Made by a program: the position numbers and the translations under genes. Of a DNA stretch of 64,000 nucleotides, positions 18,460 to 27,708 are shown piece by piece. How positions within the stretch are numbered: position 1 is the stretch's first letter; each line of letters starts with the position of its first letter. The notes below the pieces were generated by a model. The model was given only the letters and a program-made list of their open reading frames with translations, searched no databases and had not been told where the DNA came from. The stretch covers positions 682,001-746,000 of the forward strand of contig CAZXOK010000001.1 in assembly GCA_964642175.1 (NCBI GenBank), written 5' to 3'. This DNA comes from JANQGG01 sp964642175 (GTDB lineage: Bacteria; Bacteroidota; Chlorobiia; Chlorobiales; Chloroherpetonaceae).

Positions 18460-19503
18460 TTACTTCGCTTGTGGTTGCTGAAGAATTGGGGCGCCATCTG
18501 TCAGATACGCCGAGCCCTCCGTAATCACCTTCTGTGCCTCTTCCAGGCCCTTGCTCACTGCAATATTGCCCGAAGCGATCTCAACTATCTCCACCTCTTT
18601 TAAAACCGCAACGTTGCCATCTTTACCCGGGACATACAACGAGCCCTGCATGCCATGAGCATCGGAAAGGGCCTCAATCGGGACAACGGCCACAGGTTGT
18701 TTTTTCTTCGGGGTGATCTCTACACTGCCGATCAATCCGGAAAAAAGAGGCACCTGGGTTGCGGCCAGGGTTACTTCAATATCGAACATGCCAGTTCTGG
18801 GATTGGCTCCGGCGCCAACCATGGAAACCTTACCCCTGAATGATTGATCGGGATAAGCGTCCATTCGGATGCGGGCCGGATCACCGATCTGTATTTTACG
18901 GATATGTTTGTCGGCAATCCCGGCACGAAGAGTCCATTTCGACTGGCTGGAAGAGAGCACCACAACAGGGTTTCCCGGGCCAACCAGCTCGTTGGCTTCA
19001 CCAATTTTGTGTAACACCACACCGTTTTCCGGCGCTGTAATCCGGGCATGGGTTAAATTAAACCGGGCAATCTCGTGATTGGAACGGGCAATATTCAAGG
19101 CTGTTTCGGTGTTTTGATATTGCTCCAGGGTAACGACTTTATCGGCATACAACTCTTTGATGCGTTTAAAATCACGTTCGGCTTTCTCCAATCCATTTTT
19201 AGCCTGCAGGGCCTGGTTGCGGATCTCCGTGGTTTTCAGTGAAGCTAACAGCTGCCCTTTTCTGACTTTCTGGCCTTCGGACACATAGATCTGATGGATA
19301 ATCCCACCAATCTTGAACGACAAGGCCATTTCGGTATCGCGGGTTAATTTTCCAACCGTTCTGATCGGAAAACTCATCTCGGTGTGTTGAATCTGTGCAG
19401 TTCTGACCGCCACAGCAGGGGTTTGGGTTTTGCGGTCGGCCTTTGCTGCGCAACCACTTGCCAGAAAGATCAACCCAAGAAGCCATAAGTAGTTCGTTTT
19501 CAT
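18460..19503 (-). CDS. RND efflux periplasmic adaptor (membrane fusion protein)
   Basis: Links the RND pump to TolC. 347 aa with a lipoprotein-type signal (LIFLASGCAAKA, Cys18). A barrel-sandwich lipoyl half (ISEGQKVRKGQLLASL-like VSEGQKVRKGQLLASL) is followed by an alpha-hairpin (residues about 110-150) and the second lipoyl half (ITAPENGVVLHKIGEANELV). Between tolC (10 nt upstream) and rnd (3 nt downstream) in one operon. Confidence 0.93.
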   Translation of the reverse strand: MKTNYLWLLGLIFLASGCAAKADRKTQTPAVAVRTAQIQHTEMSFPIRTVGKLTRDTEMALSFKIGGIIHQIYVSEGQKVRKGQLLASLKTTEIRNQALQAKNGLEKAERDFKRIKELYADKVVTLEQYQNTETALNIARSNHEIARFNLTHARITAPENGVVLHKIGEANELVGPGNPVVVLSSSQSKWTLRAGIADKHIRKIQIGDPARIRMDAYPDQSFRGKVSMVGAGANPRTGMFDIEVTLAATQVPLFSGLIGSVEITPKKKQPVAVVPIEALSDAHGMQGSLYVPGKDGNVAVLKEVEIVEIASGNIAVSKGLEEAQKVITEGSAYLTDGAPILQQPQAK

Positions 19504-19513
19504 GATACTGTCC

Positions 19514-20863
19514 TTAGTTAGTGAGTGGATAGGTCGCCCTGGCGCGTTCGATATTGGCTATAACAATGCTGAGATCGTAATAGGCCAGGCTTTCCTGGCG
19601 TTGAGATGTAAACTGGGCGTTCTCGGCGTTTAGATATTCGATGTAACTGGTCATACCGTTCTGGTAGCGTTTCCGGGTGAGCCGGAAGGCTTCCCTGGAG
19701 GTTTCCAGGCGTTTGGTGGCAGCTCTGAATGTTTCCAGGGCTACTGTGTAGGAATCCAGGGATTGCTGGATATCCAGAACAATCTTTTGCCGGGTGATTT
19801 CCAGCCTGGACTCCAGTTGCTTTTTTCGAATAATGGCCTGCTGGCGGGCTTCTTTATCTTTAAACCCGTTAAACAGGTTCCATTGAAGCACGCCCGAAAC
19901 CATCCAGTACTTCTGATTCTTGTTAAACAGGTATTCTTCGCCCTGGTAGCCGAACTCTCCTGCCAGGAGCAATGTGGGTAAAAATTGGCTTGTGGCAGCT
20001 TTAATGCCTCCTTTAGAGGCGTCCAGGCTGGCCTTTAACTGGTTAAGTTCTTCACGACGCTCAACCTGCTCGTTGCTGAAAAGGGTGTCTGATTTCTGAG
20101 GCTCACCCTGTCTTTCCATAAGTAAAATTTCACTGGTAAGCTCGCGATGTAAAAGATGGTTAAACCAATACTTGGCCAACCGGTGCTGCTTTTTCTGCTC
20201 AGCTGCCAGTTCATCCATTTCCAACCGCCTGGATTTGGCCTGCAGGAGAATATCTTTGGTGATCTTGTCGTTTCGGTAAAGGCTCTCATTAACCCGGAGA
20301 TTTTCATCTACAACTTTAATATTGTTTTTAACTATCTCCACACCCTCCCGTGACTTCAAATAACTGTAGTAGGCCTCTTTAATATCATAGACCAGTTGCC
20401 GGGCATAAACCCGCTGGGCATATGTTTGGGCATCGCTGAGGCTGGAAGTGGCGCGAATGTTGAAAAAAATGGCCGGATGAATGATCTGCTGCACCAGGTT
20501 GAGTTTTGTTTCATGCTCTTTTTCCCTGAGAAATGGGACAAGTTCGTTGTTGATGGTTGGGAAGTTATCATTACCGGATATCTGATCCAGCTGATCATAA
20601 ACCGGGTTTAAGAGATCACCAACAGGAAACTGGATCTCCCTTCCGCCACCGGCACGGCTGTATCGGGCATTTAGGGTGAGCGAAGGTAAGTAATCGCCAA
20701 TAGCCTCCTGATGTCTGGATTGGGTGAATTGTGTTTCTAATTTCTTGTTGATGTAGCCGAGGTTTTGTTCTAAGCCAATCTCAACATAGGTCTCCAGAAC
20801 TGTTTGTGCTTGAAGGGGTTGCCAGGAAAGCAAAGCCATAAGTATGAGCAGGTATTTAGACAT
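19514..20863 (-). CDS. TolC-family outer-membrane efflux protein
   Basis: Outer-membrane channel of the efflux system. 449 aa with a signal peptide (residues 1-19, WQPLQAQ). Two repeats of long amphipathic helices carry the OEP signature (GDYLPSLTLNARYSRAGGG and QFLPTLLLAGEFGYQGEE). Second gene of the operon, 13 nt after tetR and 10 nt before the adaptor gene. Confidence 0.92.
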   Translation of the reverse strand: MSKYLLILMALLSWQPLQAQTVLETYVEIGLEQNLGYINKKLETQFTQSRHQEAIGDYLPSLTLNARYSRAGGGREIQFPVGDLLNPVYDQLDQISGNDNFPTINNELVPFLREKEHETKLNLVQQIIHPAIFFNIRATSSLSDAQTYAQRVYARQLVYDIKEAYYSYLKSREGVEIVKNNIKVVDENLRVNESLYRNDKITKDILLQAKSRRLEMDELAAEQKKQHRLAKYWFNHLLHRELTSEILLMERQGEPQKSDTLFSNEQVERREELNQLKASLDASKGGIKAATSQFLPTLLLAGEFGYQGEEYLFNKNQKYWMVSGVLQWNLFNGFKDKEARQQAIIRKKQLESRLEITRQKIVLDIQQSLDSYTVALETFRAATKRLETSREAFRLTRKRYQNGMTSYIEYLNAENAQFTSQRQESLAYYDLSIVIANIERARATYPLTN

Positions 20864-20876
20864 GGCTATCTGAGTA

Positions 20877-21527
20877 TTAAGTTTGCAATTGTGTTCCTAT
20901 CGACTCTCCGATGAATTCGAAAAATGTGTTAATAACATCCTCCGAGTTGAGCCCGCGGCGTTCCAAAACCAGTTTTTCTTTATAATGAGAGACTTGAAAA
21001 ACCCCCGTAGACATGCTCCAGAGTAATAATGCCAGCTTTATTGGCTCGATGGTTTTTTTAATACTCCTATCACGCTGGCCTTCTTCAATGGCGGCTACCA
21101 GCTGGTTGAGTGAGTGTTCGGATTGATGAACATCGCATTTCTCCTGAAGCTCCGAGATCTCTTCGGGGCTGAACATGTTGGACTCGTAATACAACAGTCC
21201 CATAAAGTAGTTGGGGTATTTATCATAAAATGTCTGGTAGGCACGTCCAATGGCCCTGACTTTGTCCAGGCCATTCATGGCCGATTGTGTGGCCTCTTTA
21301 AACAACCGGTCCAGAATGGCAAACCCACGCATGATTATTGCAAGGTAGAGCTGCTCTTTGCTGTTGAAGTACAAATAAAGGGTGCCTTTGCTCAGCTCTG
21401 CAACAGTGGCCACATCATCCATGGTGGCATTTTCAAGACCTTTGGAAAAGAAAACGCTTTCACCGGCATCAATAATGGCCTCTCGTCGCTGTTCTTTTTC
21501 CCGTTGTTTTCGTTCGGTGATTCCCAT
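20877..21527 (-). CDS. TetR-family transcriptional regulator of the efflux operon
   Basis: 216 aa. Residues about 14-60 form the TetR helix-turn-helix (AIIDAGESVFFSKGLENATM ... AELSKGTLYLYFNSKEQLYLAI). The C-terminal part is the ligand-binding helical core. It is the first gene of the efflux operon and is co-transcribed with it. A 15-bp perfect inverted repeat 24 bp upstream of its start is the probable operator, implying autorepression relieved by a pump substrate. Confidence 0.93.
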   Translation of the reverse strand: MGITERKQREKEQRREAIIDAGESVFFSKGLENATMDDVATVAELSKGTLYLYFNSKEQLYLAIIMRGFAILDRLFKEATQSAMNGLDKVRAIGRAYQTFYDKYPNYFMGLLYYESNMFSPEEISELQEKCDVHQSEHSLNQLVAAIEEGQRDRSIKKTIEPIKLALLLWSMSTGVFQVSHYKEKLVLERRGLNSEDVINTFFEFIGESIGTQLQT

Positions 21528-21551
21528 AAATAATTATACGGTGTTAATAAT

Positions 21552-21566
21552 ATGACTATCAGTCAT
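21552..21566 (-). promoter_or_regulatory. Probable TetR-family operator of the efflux operon
   Basis: Perfect inverted repeat ATGACT-ATC-AGTCAT just upstream of the tetR start. The TGACTnnnAGTCA core is a common operator form for TetR-type efflux regulators. It lies in AT-rich sequence that would hold the promoter. Confidence 0.7.
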
Positions 21567-22190
21567 TAATTTAACAATAGTTATTTAATAAATGCAATAA
21601 TATTTGTGTTCGTTCAGAAAAAATGGAAAAAAAAGAAAAGGTTATCCGGGGAAGCTAACCTCTGAATAATTGGAATGAACATGCCAAAATGGGACTTTGG
21701 GTGGAGCTGAAATACCATTATTCAGTTTGTTTTACATTTCGTTAGCTTTTCTGCATCGCTTCAGCAGGCCGTTAGCTAGATGCCTCGGAATTTATTCAGG
21801 AAAGGAATTAATATTATTAAAACACCCGGGTTAATGATAAACCGGATTGAAAAACATGATAGTTACTGTACTGAAAAATCAACTCGCTTACCTTCACGTC
21901 ATCGTCAGGTTTATCCGGGTGATCCATAATGATGATGGCATAAAAATACGACATCTATAAACGGGCTGGCAGTATAACGATATATTTATGGATGGTTTTA
22001 AAACGAGGTATAGCGTGACTAGTCTGTGTCAAGCAATTTGATGATCCGGAATTGGGAATCAAGTGGGAAAACGCTTGAAGAACTATCGTGGTAAGTGGAA
22101 CCTTAGATAGATTTATTAGAATCCCAACAGGAAGGTTTCGTGTACATAGTAGGCTAATGGAAGCCCCGACTAAATCGGGGCATGACAAGG
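21567..22190. other. 624-bp stretch with no recognised gene
   Basis: Lies between the divergent tetR promoter and the osmC terminator. All frames are broken; a 77-codon minus frame (21955-22188) has no recognisable family and is not called. One GC hairpin is visible: GCCCCGA-CTAAA-TCGGGGC at 22162-22180. A short frame near 22028-22076 reads FDDPELGIKWENA, resembling the end of a dTDP-4-dehydrorhamnose epimerase, but upstream similarity is absent. Confidence 0.5.
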
Positions 22191-22222
22191 GTTAAGCCGA
22201 ATTGATAGAGATTCGGCTTAAC
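22191..22222 (-). terminator. Hairpin terminator of the osmC gene
   Basis: Perfect 12-base stem GTTAAGCCGAAT / ATTCGGCTTAAC with an 8-nt loop, 23 nt past the osmC stop on the minus strand. No long T run. Confidence 0.6.
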
Positions 22223-22245
22223 ATTGTCTGCCACATACTAAACGC

Positions 22246-22641
22246 TCAGCCCTGGATGGGATTTACATTAATTTGCGGTGGTTGCATCAGGTGGCGTTTT
22301 ACAGCACATTGATCCACAACTTTTTTGATGGCGCCATGGTATTTTTCAGGAAAACCTTCGGGCAGGTGTACATCAATATCAATGGCTTCAATAAGGCCGG
22401 TTAGTGGATTAAAGTTATGTTTTTGCGTGAGTTTAATACCGCTGACATCAATTCCACGGCTGGCACAAAAATGTTTAATAAAGATACCTGAGCAGGTGCC
22501 GATGGAAGCCAGAAACAGTTCAAAAGGTGTCGGTGCGGAATTTTCACCACCCGATTGCATCGGCTGGTCTGTTTTTATGGTGTGATCGCCGACTTTGGCG
22601 TTGATCTTCAGGTTATCTTCAAAAAATACTTCTAGTTTCAT
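22246..22641 (-). CDS. OsmC-family peroxide-reducing/redox protein
   Basis: 131-aa cytosolic protein of the OsmC/Ohr superfamily (YhfA-like branch). The two reactive cysteines are visible as Cys50 (ASIGTCSG) and Cys112 (DQCAVKRHL). PTPFELFLASIGTC is the family signature. Members reduce organic hydroperoxides or act on small thiols; the exact substrate here is not known. Single gene with its own hairpin downstream. Confidence 0.88.
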   Translation of the reverse strand: MKLEVFFEDNLKINAKVGDHTIKTDQPMQSGGENSAPTPFELFLASIGTCSGIFIKHFCASRGIDVSGIKLTQKHNFNPLTGLIEAIDIDVHLPEGFPEKYHGAIKKVVDQCAVKRHLMQPPQINVNPIQG

Positions 22642-22888
22642 GATGGGTTTGGTTTAAAAGTTTAAAATCATGGGTAAATAATGCCCGGCAAGGATTATTT
22701 GCAGATGTATTGTAATGCAGTTTTTAGAACAGATCCAACTACTATTAGTCGGTTGGGTATTGTTTAGAGAATATAATCGTTTAAGTGGTTAAAAATCGGG
22801 CATTGAACTTGCCGAAATACCAATTTTTGCAAGAAACAGTTCGTATTGACTGTTAATTTATTTGTTGAAGTTTGTTTTTTAGAATGTC

Positions 22889-22916
22889 AAAAAAAAGCCG
22901 GCTTCAAGCCGGCTTT
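22889..22916 (-). terminator. Rho-independent terminator of the lamin-tail/T9SS gene
   Basis: On the minus strand, stem AAAGCCGGC / GCCGGCTTT with a 5-nt loop, then a T run, 12 nt past the stop at 22928. It fits the disrupted T9SS gene. Confidence 0.9.
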
Positions 22917-22927
22917 AAGTTTTAGGG

Positions 22928-25188
22928 TTACTTGATCAGAACCATTCGTTTTATCGGGCTTGAGTAATTTTTGGCCGACAATTGGTAAAAATATATGCCA
23001 CTTGTAAATCGTGTGGCATCAAATGTGAAGTTATTGGCTCCTTGCACGGATGGTTTGTTCATTTTGAATACGATCCGCCCCAGCAAGTCATACTCCTTAA
23101 TGCTGGCCACACCGGCTTCTTTCATGGTGTATGTGATGGTGGTAGTCGGATGAAACGGATTCGGATAATTCTGAGCTAAACTGTATTTGTACTCCTTCGG
23201 ATTTTGTTGCTGAAACTCGCCGACTTCAAAATTAACCGTTTGAGTATAAGCATGTTTTAGACCAGATAAATCCTGGCTTACGATTTTATACTCATAGTTG
23301 CCTTCCTGAACGGATTGATCCAGGTACTGGTAGCTCGTTGCCGAAGATTTTGTACCCTGGCCTTTCAGCTCATTGGATGTTTCGTAACTGGCTATCAACT
23401 GGCCATTCCGGTATAGGATAAATCCGGCATTGTCTGTTTCAGAAGCAGTTTTCCAGTTAAGTTTCACACCATTTTCAACTTGGGAACCTGTAAATGAAGC
23501 GAGTTCTACAGGCAATGGTGAGTCGCTATCACCACCAACAATCACCCATTCCGAGAATGAGAATACACCTTCGGCAGTTACAATATTGGCATTAACATCA
23601 GAACCGGCGCCCCTTGGGTATTTAAACCAGCTAAAGCCATCCCAGGTGGCTAACTGAAGTTCTTCTTCAGAACTCAGGGCGGAGGCCTCAAATAGTGCAT
23701 CGGTGTAATACATGGTTAGGGTTGCACCATTTGGCGATCCATTAACAACCAGGTAGCTGCCTATGGCTTTATCATTTTTGCCCAGGTTTGGATTTTTTTC
23801 ACCAATAAAGACTCTGAAGTCTGTAATAACGGTGTTTCCAAATCCCAGATCGGTTAAACTAAAAAATGGATTCGAGCCGTCCAGTAACCCAAAGCCGTAT
23901 TTCTCTGTGCCTCCGGCCGGTGGATTGGCCGCTTTGCAGAGGCCAACCTCCGTTAAATTTCACACTGTCGATACCGGTATCATCATCCAGGGTCAGGATA
24001 ATCTCATCACCGGCATTTCCAAGTAAGAAATCGGCATATTCATAATCCAATTTAACATTGCCATTTGCAGAGGTATCTGCATTTCTTCCAAGAACAACAA
24101 ATCCATAAGCCGGAATGGTTAAATTGGAATCCGGTTCGATAATATGCTCATCCTCATCATTGTCTTTAATTTTCCAGCCACTCAAGTCGATGTTATCATC
24201 AGTCGGATTGTAGAACTCAAACCATTCCCCATCTGCGTCTGCCACAGCACCCGGATCTTGCATGATCGCGGTAATGATAATCGTTGGCAGTTCAGATGTG
24301 GTGCCAGAAAGCGTAAAACCCTGGAAATGATTAACATTCTGATCAATCAGGACTTCAACAAGGCTGAAGGGCGCTGAATTGCGCATATCGATCCGGTTGT
24401 TATAGGTATCTGTCCAGAAGATTCTTGAGTTTGTGGTATCTACGGTGATATCTTGGACTAAGGCGTCGTCCGGGCCAAAATCGTGAAATATTGGATTGGT
24501 TGAAGCGTCCTGATTTGTGGAGGTGGTTGGCGCGATCCGGATATACTCTAAGGAAGAGGTATCGGCCCAAAAATAATACAACTCGTTTGAGCTTGGCACA
24601 TGATCAAATCCCATGATATCGCCGGAATGGGCAATAACCACGGTATCAACATTCTGGCCGTTCAGATCGCAGTGCTGGATAATATCTTTGCTGCTATCGG
24701 GTGTTGTCCCGTTCCAGTACAACGTTTGATTTACAAGGTCTAACCGGAGATTATCCGGCAGTTGAAGAGACTTGCTATCGAGGATGATGGTGCGGTTTTG
24801 ACCATCCAGATCAGCTTTTTCGAGCCTGTGGGTGTTTTTACTCACCCAGTACATGGTGTTGTTTCCCACATCAAGGGCGATTCCCAGGGGGTTTATCGGT
24901 GCTATCAACCAATACTTCTACAAAACTCGAAAAGGTGTATGCACGCAGTATCCGATCTCCGAAGAAATCGGTAAAGTAGATTTTATTTGTGGTGTTATCA
25001 ACGGCAACTTTTCCCGGTACCAGATCGGGTTGCGACGATACAACGTTTTGAATATTGACATTCATTCCGCTTGTATCTGCGCTTTTTACCTCCCAATCAC
25101 CGGCATCTGTATAGAAGATACTCTGGGCATGCAAAGCGCCTGAGAAACATAACAGCCACAGACGTATAATAACTATAGGTTTGGACAT
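22928..25188 (-). pseudogene. Frameshifted secreted protein: YWTD-like repeats, lamin-tail domain, T9SS domain
   Basis: Three consecutive minus-strand frames make one protein of about 750 residues. The first (from ATG 25188) has a signal peptide (LLCFSGALHAQ) and YWTD-like repeats (KIYFTDFFGDRILRA). It breaks at five C (24887-24891 on the plus strand): with four C, DSTDK joins PLGIALDVGNNTMYWV of the next frame. The second frame continues the YWTD repeats and then a lamin-tail-like domain (ADGEWFEFYNPTDDNIDLSG). It leaves frame near 23905-23940. The third runs from a readable GGTEKYGFGLLDGSNPFFSL through LPVELASF to a T9SS domain (QNYPNPFHPTTTI, LLGRIVF, SGIYFYQL). Domains and signals are otherwise complete. 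Recent decay is likeliest; sequence error at two places is the alternative. Confidence 0.8.
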
Positions 25189-25225
25189 GGCTAGCTTGGT
25201 TTATGTTTAATAAGTATTAGTCCAA

Positions 25226-25897
25226 TCAATTGCGAGGTGGAAAAAGCCCTTGCAACGCAATAATGTAATGCACAGCTAGAAACGGTTGCATGTTGTTATG
25301 CAGCTGAGTGCCTCCAGTATTCGATATGCTATCCACATTCATAATTACATTAGGTGAGTCTGAACTATAAATGAGTTCAGACAATGTGCTCAGGACATGT
25401 CCTGCAGGCGTATCGGAATCCGGGCGGCCATCGTAGGAATTAATCTTGTGGGTGTGACTTGGGATCTGGTTGATATTAAGCGTCACATTTTCCACACCCC
25501 CTTTTTGCCCTAAAGTATAAATTGATAGCCCAGGACCCGGTCCATATCCGGTATGAACAGGTGGGCGACCCCGAAGATCCGGCAGTGCAAACGTGGTTCG
25601 TCCATCACCGCCATAAGTTGTGCCAAGAAGAGAGAAAAGGGCTGAGTAGGAATTAATTGGCAGCAACTGCCCGTCGCAAAATGCCCAGCCTCCTGGGGCA
25701 AAATTACCGCCAAACATCACGATACTTCCAAGAAATGGGTCGGAAAACATCGTTGATGGTGGTTCTTTTTTCTGGGCAAAGGCATTTTGAATACCCGAAA
25801 ACAAAGTTACACCGCCTAAAGCACCGAGTAATTTTTAAAAAAAATGTCTCCGGTTTTCCTGCGGATGAGATTCTTGTTCGTGTAAATTGTCAGACAT
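25226..25897 (-). pseudogene. Tail-collar (microcystin-dependent-like) protein with a stop in its Tat signal
   Basis: Strong ribosome site GAGGAGG, 7 nt before ATG 25897, opens MSDNLHEQESHPQENRRHFF. A TAA at 25835-25837 follows, and the same frame continues KLLGALGGVTLFSG ... AFAQKK. One T-to-A change would give RRHFFKKLLGALGG, a good twin-arginine signal. The rest is the phage tail-collar fold (FGGNFAPGGWAFCDGQLLPI, LLGTTYGGDGRTTFALPDLR, HTH near residue 120, AVHYIIALQGLFP). Translation could restart only at a TTG (25804), losing the Arg pair. Family role is structural or unknown. Immediately upstream of the frameshifted T9SS gene on the same strand, with 37 bp between. Confidence 0.75.
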
Positions 25898-26275
25898 ATT
25901 TTTTCCTCCTCAAGTTTGAGTTTGAAGTTGATATATAGAAGGAATACACAGCAGTGCGTTGGTAAAACATTATTCCGGAAGAACTTAGAACGAAGCGAGC
26001 AGACTGAAAAAAACGAAAGTAGTTAAGGTGTGATATGAATGTAACAGTATAACGTGAAAACATACTCAAGTCAATATAAAAGTGAACTTATTATAACGTA
26101 AGTGAATGCTGATCCCGAGATAGGTTTTTATGAAAACCACTTTAAAAGGCACCGGTACAAAATTTAAAAGCGTTATGGTTTTGAAAGCGTCAATCAGCAC
26201 TCAGGGTTAATGTGTTATATTATCGGACCAAGTAATTAATCTCTCTATCCGAGTAAAAAAATAAACATCACACGT
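25898..26275. other. 378-bp intergenic region, divergent promoters
   Basis: Between the tail-collar gene (minus) and the LPP20-like gene (plus). No open frame, repeat or clear hairpin was seen. It should carry both promoters, but I could not assign boxes. Confidence 0.4.
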
Positions 26276-27652
26276 ATGCGAGATATGAGAAGCTCACGGC
26301 GCACATGGCTCTTTAAAGCAGTGTTATTTCTTTTGGGTAGCCTGGCATTACCTGCTATAGCCGGTGCCCAAAAACCGGATTGGGTAGAGCGTCAGCCGCT
26401 CTCCAAAGAGCACTACATTGGGATTGCCATGGCTGCCAAACAAAGTACAGGTAATGAGCATGTCCGGATAGCCAGGGATAAAGCGTTAAAAAATATTGCC
26501 AGCGAAATCATGATCAACATTAAAGGCGAGCATGTCCAGACCATGGTGGAGCAATCGGGTATGGTAAAACAGGAAGTGCTCTCGCAGATCCGCTCATCGA
26601 CTAAGGCCAGCCTGGAAGGGTATGAACTGGTCCAAAAATGGGAAGACTCCGAGAGCTACTGGGTGTATTACCGTTTATCCAGGGCCCTGTACCTGAGCAA
26701 CAAGCAGAAAAAGTATGATAGGGCCACATCGGCAGCTGTAGACTTTTACACAAAAGCACGGCAAAGCGATCAAGCCGGACAGGCAGCAACAGCTTTAAAT
26801 TTATACATCAAAGCACTAACGCAGTTAGATGCCTATTTAATGGAACCCATGGAAATGGAATTAGACGGGGAGCGTGTGTATTTAGCCAACGAGATCTATG
26901 CCAGCCTTCAGGCCATCGAAAACCGGCTGTCTTTAACACCCATGAATCCAACCCTTAAAGGTAAAACCGGTATGGGCTTAACCGAACCGCTTTCTTTGCA
27001 GGTGAGTGTCCGGGGTTCGGAAAAACCCGGGCGGTTTCCCGTTCGTTTTGCCTTTAAACACGGCTCAGGTGAGCTGTTACGCACCATGAAAACCGATAAC
27101 ATGGGCAGAGTGTACAACAAGATCAGAAAGATAACCGCCATGGATAAGATTCAGGTAGTGGAAGCCTCGCTGAATATGGATAAACTCCTGCCCATGTCCG
27201 GTTCAGCCTTATTAAAAAACATGATCCTGAATTTGCAACCTCCTACAGCGCAGTTTGTTCTGAGTGTAAGCGGAATGGCGGTTTATTTGGATGTGGTGGA
27301 AATGCATTTCTCAAACCCGGGAAACGTGCTGTATGTGGAGCCAAAGCTTAAGAATCGGTTGTCGCAGAAGGGATTTTCTTTTGTTGGTAATGTACAAAAG
27401 GCTGATCTGTCCATAACCTGCCAGGCTAAATCCAGAAAAGGAATGAGTTTGCACGGTATGAACTCAGCATATGTGGATCTGAGCCTTGCTGTTGTGGATC
27501 TTAAGACAGGAGAGGAAATATATAAAAATGCGCTGTCCGACATTAAAGGCCTGCACCTGGATTACAACCAGGCCAGCGTAAAAGCCTTTGAAAATGCGGC
27601 AGGAGAAGTAGCCAAGCTTATTCCGCAAATGATCAATCAAATACAAAAATAA
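26276..27652 (+). CDS. Secreted LPP20-like envelope protein
   Basis: 458 aa. Twin-arginine-like/Sec signal (SSRRTWLFKAVLFLLGSLAL ... GAQ, about residues 6-32). Residues about 33-145 resemble the LPP20/FlgP-type domain (PDWV, YIGIA.AA, A...A...I, GYELVQKWED, SYWVYYRLSRALY). A helical part with TPR-like spacing follows (residues 150-220), then a beta-rich C-terminal half with no known family. Likely periplasmic or outer-membrane associated. Single gene before a bidirectional terminator. Confidence 0.65.
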   Translation: MRDMRSSRRTWLFKAVLFLLGSLALPAIAGAQKPDWVERQPLSKEHYIGIAMAAKQSTGNEHVRIARDKALKNIASEIMINIKGEHVQTMVEQSGMVKQEVLSQIRSSTKASLEGYELVQKWEDSESYWVYYRLSRALYLSNKQKKYDRATSAAVDFYTKARQSDQAGQAATALNLYIKALTQLDAYLMEPMEMELDGERVYLANEIYASLQAIENRLSLTPMNPTLKGKTGMGLTEPLSLQVSVRGSEKPGRFPVRFAFKHGSGELLRTMKTDNMGRVYNKIRKITAMDKIQVVEASLNMDKLLPMSGSALLKNMILNLQPPTAQFVLSVSGMAVYLDVVEMHFSNPGNVLYVEPKLKNRLSQKGFSFVGNVQKADLSITCQAKSRKGMSLHGMNSAYVDLSLAVVDLKTGEEIYKNALSDIKGLHLDYNQASVKAFENAAGEVAKLIPQMINQIQK

Positions 27653-27672
27653 GCTTGTCTGAAGTTAAAAAT

Positions 27673-27706
27673 AGCGGTGAAACAAAGTCACCGCTTTCAT
27701 TTTTAG
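27673..27706. terminator. Bidirectional terminator between convergent genes
   Basis: Stem AGCGGTGA / TCACCGCT with a 7-nt loop. T-rich sequence follows on both strands (TTTCATTTTT and TATTTTTAAC), serving the LPP20-like gene and the arginine decarboxylase gene. Confidence 0.8.
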
Positions 27707-27708
27707 GC

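Noticed and set aside
22028..22076. Short FDDPELGIKWENA frame resembling the end of a dTDP-4-dehydrorhamnose epimerase
   Set aside because: Only about 12 residues match and the upstream frame is stopped and unrelated; too little to call a remnant.
21955..22188. 77-codon minus-strand open frame in the tetR-osmC gap
   Set aside because: No ribosome site, no domain, odd composition and hairpin inside it; looks like chance.
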